The notes under the pieces were generated by a model. The model saw nothing but the letters and a program-made list of their open reading frames with translations. It did no database searches and had not been told where the DNA came from. A stretch of DNA of 64,000 nucleotides from Verrucomicrobiaceae bacterium (lineage in GTDB: Bacteria; Verrucomicrobiota; Verrucomicrobiia; Verrucomicrobiales; Verrucomicrobiaceae), in NCBI GenBank assembly GCA_016795465.1, contig JAEUHK010000019.1, positions 30,692 through 94,691 on the forward strand. The letters run 5' to 3'. The position numbers were made by a program, and so were the translations under genes. This document shows positions 52,910-59,960 of this stretch, in pieces. Positions within the stretch are counted from its first letter, which is position 1. Each line of letters begins with the position of its first letter.

Positions 52910-55471
52910 GTGCGGAAAATCAACGCCCTCCGCGGGCCGAACATCTGGGCGCGTGACACCATGCTCGAGTGTCGCGTGGAGTTCCCCGAGATCCCCGCTT
53001 TTGTCCCAAACTGGACCGACTGGCTCGTCTCGTGGCTGCCGGCGCTGGAGCAGACATTCAAAGAGGCTGCGAAGCCGGATGCGGACACGCTCGCGAAGCT
53101 GCTCGTGGACATCACGCTGCATCTGCAAAGCCGCACCGATCTGCAAGTGAGCTTTGGCAAGGTCATGCCGAGCAGCGAAGCGGGTGTGCTGCGCCTCATC
53201 ATTCAATTCGACGAGGAAGCGGTGGCTCGCGCGGCCTTTGAACTGGCACGTCGATTGATCGATGCCGCGCTGCACGGCCAGACCTTCGATGTGAACGCTG
53301 CCATCGAAAACCTGCGTGACCTCGCCCACGACATCTGCCTGGGCCCCAGCACGCGGGCGATGGTGGATGCGGCGAAGGTGCGCGGCATTCCGGTGCGCCG
53401 TTTGACGGAAGGCAGCCTCGTGCAGCTCGGCTGGGGCTCGAAGCAGAAGAAAATCCTCGCCGCCGCCACCAGCCAGACCAGCGCCATCGCGGAAGACATC
53501 GTGCAGGACAAGGATCTCACGCGCCGCCTTCTCCACGAGGTCGGCCTGCCCGTGCCGCAAGGCCGCCCCGTCCGCTCCGCCGAGGATGCGTGGGATGCCG
53601 CGAATGAAATCGGCCTGCCGGTGGTGGTGAAGCCTCGCGATGGCAATCAAGGCCGCGGCGTCGCTTTGAATCTTTTCACCCGCGAGCAGGTCATCAAAGC
53701 CTACGAGGCCGCGAAGGAGGAAAGTGATTCCGTGCTCGTCGAGCAGTTCGCCGAAGGTGAGGACTACCGCGTGCTCGTGATCGGCAAGCAGCTCATCGCC
53801 GCCTCACGCCGCATGCCCGCGCATGTCATCGGCGATGGCGTGCAGACCATTCAAGAGCTCATCGCCGAGAAAAATCGTGACCCGCGCCGTGCCGCCGATC
53901 ACGCCGCCGCTTTGAGCAAGATACGCATCGACGCAGTGGCCATGCAGGTGCTAGCCGAGCAGGACGTGACGCCCGATTCCGTGCCTGTGAAAGGCCGCAT
54001 GATCCTCATCCGCCGCAACGCGAATCTCAGCACCGGCGGCACCGCGGCCGATTGCACGCCCGAAGTGCATCCCACCATCTGTGCCGCCGCGGTCGAGGCC
54101 GCGCAAACCGTGGGCCTCGACATCTGCGGCATCGACATGATCGCGCCGGACATCTCCGCGCCGCTCAGCCCGCGCAATGGCGTCATCATCGAGCTGAATG
54201 CCCGCCCCGGCCTGCGCATGCATTTGTATCCCTCCGAGGGCGAGCCGCGTGCCGTTGGCAAGGCGGTGATCGACACGATGTTTGCCGAGACCTGCTGCGG
54301 CCGCATTCCCATTGTCGCGGTGACCGGTGTGAATGGCAAGACGACCACCACGCGCTTCGTCGCCCATCTCATGCGCACGAACGGCTGGCGCACCGGCCTC
54401 ACGAGCACCGACGGCGTGTTCGTCGATGACCGGAAGATCGACAGCGGCGATTGCAGCGGTCCGAAAAGCGCCCGCAGCATCCTGGCGTTTCCGCTTTGTG
54501 ATGCCGCCGCCCTCGAAACCGCCCGCGGTGGCATCCTCCGTGAAGGTCTGGCTTTTGATCACTGCGATGTCGCCATCGTCACGAACATCGGCTGCGGTGA
54601 TCATCTCGGCATCAACGAGATCGACACGCCGGAGCAGCTCGCCGAGGTGAAGCAATGCATCGTGGCCGCCGTACCGGCTCATGGCACCGCCGTGCTGAAT
54701 GCCGCCGATCCGCTCGTCGTGAAAATGGCCGAGACTTATCCGCGCCGGACCATCTTCTTCGCTCTCGATGCGGATAACGCCGTTCTCGTGCGTCATCGCT
54801 TTCAAGGCGAGCGCGTCATCTTTGCCCGCGATGGTCACATCATTCGTGCGGAAGGCCCTCGCGAGGAAATCTTCATGCCCTTGGATGAGGTGCCGCTGAC
54901 TCGCGGAGGCAAGATCGGCTTCCAAGTCGAGAACACGCTCGCGGCCATCGCTGCGATGTGGGCGCTCGGTGTGGACGATGAGATCATTCGAAAGGGCTGC
55001 CGCACCTTCATCCCGAGCCTCGATCAGAACGCCGGACGCTTCAACGTGCTCGATTTGAAGGGCGTGACCGTCATCGTCGATTACGGGCACAATGTGGATG
55101 CGCTCAAGGCCCTGCTCGAAGGCCTTCGCCAGTTCCCGAACGAGCGCCGCCTCGTCGTGTACACTTCCGCCGGCGACCGTCGTGACTCCGACATCATCGA
55201 GCAAGGCCGCCTCCTCGCCGCCGAATTCGATGAAGCCTGGCTCTACGAGGGCGACTACGTCCGCGGCCGCGAATCCGGCGAAATCATGCGCCTGCTCGCC
55301 AGCGGGCTCGAAGGCTCTTCACGCGTGAAACGCATCGAATCCATCCTCGGCCATCTCAAAGCCGTCGATCTCGCCCTCGCGTCTGCGAGGCCCGGCGACC
55401 TCGTCATGATCCAAGCCGACACCGCCGACGAGACCGTGGCCCATTTGAAGGACCGGCACGGGGCGGAATGA
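52910..55471 (+). CDS. cphA: Cyanophycin synthetase, full length
   Basis: A protein of 853 residues from the GTG giving (M/V)RKINALRGPNIWAR, which matches the usual CphA start; a TTG at 52868 would add 14 residues. An N-terminal domain is followed by an ATP-grasp (DLTRRLLHEVGLPVPQG, VVVKPRDGNQGRGVA, IIELNARPGLRMHLYPSEG). The Mur-ligase-like half has P-loop VTGVNGKTTTTRFVAHLM (Lys477), GCGDHLGINEIDTPEQL and ENTLAAIAAMWALGV. The C-terminal Mur domain is intact (DYGHNVDALKALLEGL, YTSAGDRRDSD). It polymerises Asp and Arg into cyanophycin, a nitrogen reserve. It is divergent from the ABC-DUF1854 set; the short homologue is 5 kb upstream. No cyanophycinase is in the window. Confidence 0.93.
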   Translation: MRKINALRGPNIWARDTMLECRVEFPEIPAFVPNWTDWLVSWLPALEQTFKEAAKPDADTLAKLLVDITLHLQSRTDLQVSFGKVMPSSEAGVLRLIIQFDEEAVARAAFELARRLIDAALHGQTFDVNAAIENLRDLAHDICLGPSTRAMVDAAKVRGIPVRRLTEGSLVQLGWGSKQKKILAAATSQTSAIAEDIVQDKDLTRRLLHEVGLPVPQGRPVRSAEDAWDAANEIGLPVVVKPRDGNQGRGVALNLFTREQVIKAYEAAKEESDSVLVEQFAEGEDYRVLVIGKQLIAASRRMPAHVIGDGVQTIQELIAEKNRDPRRAADHAAALSKIRIDAVAMQVLAEQDVTPDSVPVKGRMILIRRNANLSTGGTAADCTPEVHPTICAAAVEAAQTVGLDICGIDMIAPDISAPLSPRNGVIIELNARPGLRMHLYPSEGEPRAVGKAVIDTMFAETCCGRIPIVAVTGVNGKTTTTRFVAHLMRTNGWRTGLTSTDGVFVDDRKIDSGDCSGPKSARSILAFPLCDAAALETARGGILREGLAFDHCDVAIVTNIGCGDHLGINEIDTPEQLAEVKQCIVAAVPAHGTAVLNAADPLVVKMAETYPRRTIFFALDADNAVLVRHRFQGERVIFARDGHIIRAEGPREEIFMPLDEVPLTRGGKIGFQVENTLAAIAAMWALGVDDEIIRKGCRTFIPSLDQNAGRFNVLDLKGVTVIVDYGHNVDALKALLEGLRQFPNERRLVVYTSAGDRRDSDIIEQGRLLAAEFDEAWLYEGDYVRGRESGEIMRLLASGLEGSSRVKRIESILGHLKAVDLALASARPGDLVMIQADTADETVAHLKDRHGAE

Positions 55472-55575
55472 GGCCGCAGGGAAGGGGGAGGGGCTCAAAT
55501 TGGGGCGCTAAAGCCTTGCTTTGACCGCTGGGGAGAACGAAATGCCCGGCCCGACCTCCAGCCTCTCCTTTTCGA

Positions 55576-57360
55576 ATGCCTGACCAAGAACGCGCGAGCA
55601 AAAAACTCTGGGACAGCGCCGCCTGGCGTGACGCCGGTTTCTTCCTCCATTACCTGCGGCCCCACTTCAACGTCTTCATCCCCGCTTTGATCGCTCTGGC
55701 GCTCACGGGCGGGCTGACGGTTTATTTCATGAGGGAGCTCGGCGACCTCGTCGGCAAAGGCCTCGGCGGTGCCAAGGGGCCCGAATGGATGGCCACAGTT
55801 CAAGAGAAGTGCTGGTTCCTCGTCGTCATCGTGGCAGGGCAGGCCTTCATTGCCTTCTGGCGCATCTTGTTGTTCGCGAAAGCCTCCGAGCGGGCGCTGG
55901 CAACGCTGCGCAAGGACACCTTTGGCAAGATCATCCGCCTGCCGATGGCCATTCTGAACGCACGACGTGTCGGCGAGCTGGCTTCGCGTCTCGCGAATGA
56001 TGTCGAGGCGATGCGCGAGACGCTGGTGGTGACCATTCCGATGCTCATCCGGCACTCGGTGATGCTCTCCATGTGCATGGTGCTTGTCCTGCAGATCAGT
56101 GTGAAGCTCTCGCTCTTCATGGTGGGCACGATTCCGGTGGTGATCGTGCTCATCGCCATCTTTGGCACCCGCATCCGCAAGCTCACCCGCAAGGCGCAGG
56201 ACAACCTGGCCGCCACGCAGGTCGTCGTCGATGAATCGCTGCAAAGCATCATGAGCGTGAAAGCCTTCCGCAATGAGGCTTACGAGATGGCCCGCTACGA
56301 GAAAAACCTCGGCGAATACCTGCGCACCGTGATCCGTGCCGCGGCACCTCGGGCCAGCTTCATCGCCTTCATCATCTTTGCCTTCAGCGTGGCGCTGGTG
56401 CTCGTGGCGTGGTTCGCGCTGCGCATGGTGGAGCGTGGTGAGATCGACCGCGATAAGCTGACGCAGTTCACTTTGCTCAGCGGCATGATCGCGGCCTCCT
56501 TCATGCAGTTCCCGGAGCTTGTGACGCAGCTCCAGCGGGCACTCGGAGCCACCGAGCGGGTGCGCGAGCTGCTGCGTGATGAGACGGAGCCCACCGATGC
56601 CAGCAACACGCCGGAGAAACGCTTCCACGGCGAGATCGAGATGCGCGGTGTGAGCTTTGCCTATCCCACGCGGCCGGATGTGCCGGTGCTGCGTGACTTT
56701 GATCTCTCGGCCAAGGCCGGTCAGCGTATTGCGCTCGTGGGTCCTAGCGGCAGCGGCAAATCGACGAGCATCTCCTTGCTGTTCCGCTTCTACGATCCCA
56801 ATACGGGCGAGATCCGCATCGACGGTCAGCCGGTGAAGGAGCTCAATCTCACCACGCTGCGTCGGAACCTCGCCCTCGTGCCGCAGGAGGTGCTGTTGTT
56901 TGGCGGCAGCATTCGCGAAAACATCGCTTACGGCCTTCCCGGTGCTGACGACGACGAAATCACCGCCGCAGCGAAGAAGGCGAACGCGCATGATTTCATC
57001 ATGAAGCTGCCGGAAGGCTACGACACCATCGTCGGTGATCGCGGCACGCAGCTCAGCGGTGGCCAGCGGCAGCGCATCGCCATCGCACGGGCCATTCTGG
57101 CTGATCCGGCCATCCTCGTGCTCGATGAAGCCACCAGCAGCCTCGATGCCGAAAGCGAGCGTCTCGTGCAGGATGCGCTCGACAAGCTGATGGAGAACCG
57201 CACGAGCATCATCATCGCCCATCGCCTGAGCACCGTGCGGCGTTGCGACCAGATCCTCGTCATGTCCGGCGGATCGATTTTGGAACGCGGCACGCATGAC
57301 GAGCTCGTCGCCAAGCCCGGCGGTCTCTACAGCTCGCTGGCGAAGCTGCAGTTGGAGTAG
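55576..57360 (+). CDS. MsbA-like ABC exporter, fused permease-ATPase
   Basis: A 594-residue half-transporter. Six membrane spans lie in residues 25-330 (VFIPALIALALTGGLTVYFM first). The nucleotide-binding domain begins near 355 (IEMRGVSFAYPTRPDVPVL). It has Walker A ALVGPSGSGKSTSISLL, Q-loop ALVPQEVLLFGG, signature LSGGQRQRIAIARAIL, Walker B AILVLDEATSSLDAESER and switch IIAHRLSTVRRCDQ. The arrangement is that of MsbA/lipid or peptide exporters. It starts 104 bases after cphA on the same strand and may be co-transcribed, but has no N-terminal extra domain, unlike the ABC gene of the cyanophycin set. It converges with bioD with 1 base between stops. The substrate is unknown. Confidence 0.9.
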   Translation: MPDQERASKKLWDSAAWRDAGFFLHYLRPHFNVFIPALIALALTGGLTVYFMRELGDLVGKGLGGAKGPEWMATVQEKCWFLVVIVAGQAFIAFWRILLFAKASERALATLRKDTFGKIIRLPMAILNARRVGELASRLANDVEAMRETLVVTIPMLIRHSVMLSMCMVLVLQISVKLSLFMVGTIPVVIVLIAIFGTRIRKLTRKAQDNLAATQVVVDESLQSIMSVKAFRNEAYEMARYEKNLGEYLRTVIRAAAPRASFIAFIIFAFSVALVLVAWFALRMVERGEIDRDKLTQFTLLSGMIAASFMQFPELVTQLQRALGATERVRELLRDETEPTDASNTPEKRFHGEIEMRGVSFAYPTRPDVPVLRDFDLSAKAGQRIALVGPSGSGKSTSISLLFRFYDPNTGEIRIDGQPVKELNLTTLRRNLALVPQEVLLFGGSIRENIAYGLPGADDDEITAAAKKANAHDFIMKLPEGYDTIVGDRGTQLSGGQRQRIAIARAILADPAILVLDEATSSLDAESERLVQDALDKLMENRTSIIIAHRLSTVRRCDQILVMSGGSILERGTHDELVAKPGGLYSSLAKLQLE

Positions 57361-57361
57361 C

Positions 57362-58012
57362 TTAAAGCTCCAATGGCCAGTCGATCTCCGTTTCGCCGTG
57401 CATCACCTCGGCGAGCACGGGCACATCGGGAAGGAAGTGCTCCAGCACCATGCGGTTGCTGATGCTGGCGGGGTCACGCTCGTCGTGGACGTGGTTTAAA
57501 ACGATACCGGCGCAGGTCAGGCCGCGTGCCTGGATGTTTTTCACGGTCAGCAGCGTGTGATTGAGGCAGCCGAGTTTGTTGTTCACGACCACGATGACCG
57601 GCAGGGCCAGCCTTTGCGCGAAGTCCGCCAAGGTGGAAAACTCGTTCAGCGGCACTTCCCAGCCTCCCGCGCCTTCGACGAGCACGTGCTCGTGACGCGC
57701 GGTAAGAGCGTGAAAGCTCGCGATAAGCTCGGAGACATCAAAACGGCGGTTTTCCATCATCGCGGCCGCGTAAGGTGCCGCGGGGAATTTGAGCCACACG
57801 GGGTTCACCTCGTCCAAAGAGAGGCCTGCGGGGCTGTGGCTGGCATTGAGCAGATGGATGGCATCGTCACGACCACCGCACACGAGCGGCTTGTAGCCCG
57901 CGACGGTCTTGCCGGCGCGTTTCAGTGCCTCGAGTAGCAGGCAGGTGATGTAAGTTTTGCCAGCATCCGTGTCCGTGCCGGTGATGAAAAAGTGTGAAGA
58001 AGGCATCGCCAT
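57362..58012 (-). CDS. bioD: Dethiobiotin synthase
   Basis: A 216-residue ATP-dependent carboxylase that closes the ureido ring of biotin from 7,8-diaminopelargonate and CO2. The N-terminal P-loop FFITGTDTDAGKTYITCLLL and Lys in VAGYKPLVCGG are typical, as are VLVEGAGGWEVPLNEF (Mg/substrate loop) and VVVNNKLGCLNHTLL. GIVLNHVHD closes the site. The length is slightly short of normal (about 225). Two start Met (MAMPSS) are close together. The gene follows the hydroxylase-type gene by 15 bases on the same strand. No other bio gene is in the window. Confidence 0.93.
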   Translation of the reverse strand: MAMPSSHFFITGTDTDAGKTYITCLLLEALKRAGKTVAGYKPLVCGGRDDAIHLLNASHSPAGLSLDEVNPVWLKFPAAPYAAAMMENRRFDVSELIASFHALTARHEHVLVEGAGGWEVPLNEFSTLADFAQRLALPVIVVVNNKLGCLNHTLLTVKNIQARGLTCAGIVLNHVHDERDPASISNRMVLEHFLPDVPVLAEVMHGETEIDWPLEL

Positions 58013-58027
58013 GCAGATGCGCCGCTG

Positions 58028-58867
58028 TCACGTCGGGTCCACCTTTTTTCCGCGTCGCATGAGCCAGGCAAAAGGCTCCCAAAGCTGGCCGAGGTAGCCC
58101 TTTGGCATGGGCTCGCAGATGCCGAAATTCTCCGGATAGCGACCCCGCGGCATGTAAAAGGTGCCGAAGATCAGATCCCACAGCGGCAGCAGTCCCGCGA
58201 AGTTCTTGTCCCAGGCCTCCCGCTCCCGCGAGTGATGCCAGCGATGAAAGACCGGCGTGGCGATCACATAGCGCAGCGGGCCAAAGTCCCAGTTCACATT
58301 CGCGTGGATGAAGATGGCGTAAAACGTGAGCACGGGCGCGGTGCTGAGCGTCACGGCGGGATTGTAGCCCATCATCAGCACCGGCACGGCCTGGGCGAGC
58401 TTGTTCACCATGTCATTCACCGGATGCACCCGCAGGCTGCCCAGCCAGTCGAGGTCCTCGGACGAGTGATGCACGGCATGAAACGGCCACCATTTGCCAC
58501 GGTGAAACAGCCGGTGCGTCCAGTAGCCGATAAAATCCACCAGCAGGTAGATCTGGATGCTTTGCAGCCATAGCGGCTGGCGGCTTAGCGGGCCAAATCC
58601 GGCATACAGGCCGTTTTTGAAGGTCTCCGCGGGCACCACCTTGGCGATCACAAGAATGGCGGCAGGCACGATGAAAAGCAGGCGCACGAAAGGCTTCGTC
58701 AGCAGGATGGTGACGAACCAGTAAACGACATCCGTGAACCACCCGCGGCGGATCACTGGCTGCACGCGGTTTCTCCCACGTCCGGCGATGCGTTCGATGA
58801 CAAAGAAGATCGCGGAGAGGATCGCGAAGGAGATGGTCACGCTGATGAAAGTTTTGGGGTCGTTCAT
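58028..58867 (-). CDS. Sterol desaturase / fatty acid hydroxylase family protein
   Basis: A 279-residue membrane protein; I take the ATG giving MNDPKTFISV, as a TTG 7 codons upstream is weaker. It has four or five hydrophobic spans and three His clusters for a di-iron site: THRLFHR, HAVHHSSEDLDW and HRWHHSRE. These define the integral-membrane hydroxylase family (sterol C5 desaturase, carotene hydroxylase and lipid hydroxylases). It should act on a membrane lipid; the substrate cannot be named from sequence. It is divergent from the AraC gene with 155 bases between starts and is probably co-transcribed with bioD. Confidence 0.92.
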   Translation of the reverse strand: MNDPKTFISVTISFAILSAIFFVIERIAGRGRNRVQPVIRRGWFTDVVYWFVTILLTKPFVRLLFIVPAAILVIAKVVPAETFKNGLYAGFGPLSRQPLWLQSIQIYLLVDFIGYWTHRLFHRGKWWPFHAVHHSSEDLDWLGSLRVHPVNDMVNKLAQAVPVLMMGYNPAVTLSTAPVLTFYAIFIHANVNWDFGPLRYVIATPVFHRWHHSREREAWDKNFAGLLPLWDLIFGTFYMPRGRYPENFGICEPMPKGYLGQLWEPFAWLMRRGKKVDPT

Positions 58868-59022
58868 GGGAGGTGGCGGCTGGAACAACGGCTGGCGCTA
58901 ATGGTTTCCACTATGCCTGTTTTGCGGTCATCACGGACAATTCATGCCGTATGCGCCCACAATATCGGAACAGCGCAGCGAGGCCACTATGGCGGCGTCA
59001 ACCTTCAACACCCAAACGCGCC

Positions 59023-59841
59023 ATGAACACCACCTCTGCTCCCCTCAACGCCCGTCAACGCTTTATCCAGAACCTCGCCGAAAGCGAGCTCTTCCAGCAT
59101 TACCAAAAGGCGTTCAACACCCTCACCAGCCTGCCGCTGTGCCTTGAGACGGCTCCGGAAGACTGCCACTACGAGGGCGTGATCACCCGCACAGGCGTCG
59201 CCGGTATCGTGGAATCCAAAGTCCCGGTCAAAGTCGGTAAAAACGTGATCGCCCTCATGCTCACCGGTGCTGTCCGCCTCCAGCCCGCGAATGCCGAGAC
59301 CTTTGCTCCCGTTGCGAAGGCTCTTCTCGATGAAGACCGCTCCGCCGCTGAAATCCGCAGTGCGAAGGTCCACTTTGACCACGCCCCGGTCATGGCTCCT
59401 GAGCGCTACGATGCCGCCATCGCCATCCTGCAATCCTTTGCCCTCCAGCTCGGCGAAAGCGCCCACCGCCTCCTGTTTGCCACCGCCACGCATGAGCCGG
59501 AGGCCGTGCGCAACGCGAAGTCCTTCATCCATCAGCATCTCGCCGAGCCGATGTCCCTCGAAGCCGTCGCCAAGGCAGTGAACGTGAGCCCCTTCCACTT
59601 CTGCAAGCTCTTCAAGCGTGCCACCGGCCTCACCTTCACGGACTTTGTGAACCGCGCCCGCGTGGAAAAAGCCAAGCGCATGCTCATGAAGCCCGCCGCC
59701 CGCATCACGGAAGTGGCCTACGATGTCGGTTTCCAGAGCCTGTCCCATTTCAACCGCAGCTTCCGCCGCATCGCCTCGGAATCCCCCACCGAGTTCCGCG
59801 GCCGCATGAAGCACAGCGCCCCCGCTCTCGCGGCGGCGTGA
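59023..59841 (+). CDS. AraC-family regulator with PocR-like sensor domain
   Basis: A 272-residue protein from the ATG giving MNTTSAPLNARQRFIQ; longer in-frame starts extend into the divergent promoter region. Residues 1-155 resemble a short PocR-type ligand-binding domain (LPLCLETAPEDCHYEGVITR). Residues 165-265 are two AraC helix-turn-helix motifs: SLEAVAKAVNVSPFHFCKLF and RITEVAYDVGFQSLSHFNRS, with FRRIASESPTEFRGRMK after. Such regulators are numerous in Verrucomicrobiota. It is divergent from the hydroxylase-bioD pair, which it may control (inference). A strong terminator follows. Confidence 0.9.
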   Translation: MNTTSAPLNARQRFIQNLAESELFQHYQKAFNTLTSLPLCLETAPEDCHYEGVITRTGVAGIVESKVPVKVGKNVIALMLTGAVRLQPANAETFAPVAKALLDEDRSAAEIRSAKVHFDHAPVMAPERYDAAIAILQSFALQLGESAHRLLFATATHEPEAVRNAKSFIHQHLAEPMSLEAVAKAVNVSPFHFCKLFKRATGLTFTDFVNRARVEKAKRMLMKPAARITEVAYDVGFQSLSHFNRSFRRIASESPTEFRGRMKHSAPALAAA

Positions 59842-59893
59842 TGACAAAAGCTTGCCGCCATGTGCATCGCACCGCGATGTTTCGACGGCACGG

Positions 59894-59948
59894 CCCCGGA
59901 GAGAGAGCAACCGAGCGCGTCGGGAACTCCTCTCCGGGGTTTCTTTTT
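59894..59948 (+). terminator. Intrinsic terminator after AraC regulator
   Basis: A perfect 10-bp stem CCCCGGAGAG (59894-59903) / CTCTCCGGGG (59930-59939) is followed by TTTCTTTTT. It lies between the converging AraC and PQQ-propeller genes and could also act in part for the minus strand. The loop is 26 bases. Confidence 0.85.
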
Positions 59949-59960
59949 GTCCCGAAGAGA

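Noticed and set aside
55576..57360. Assigning the second ABC exporter to the cyanophycin set
   Set aside because: It lacks the extra N-domain, has no DUF1854 neighbour and looks like a general MsbA-type exporter. The same strand and a 104-base gap are not enough.
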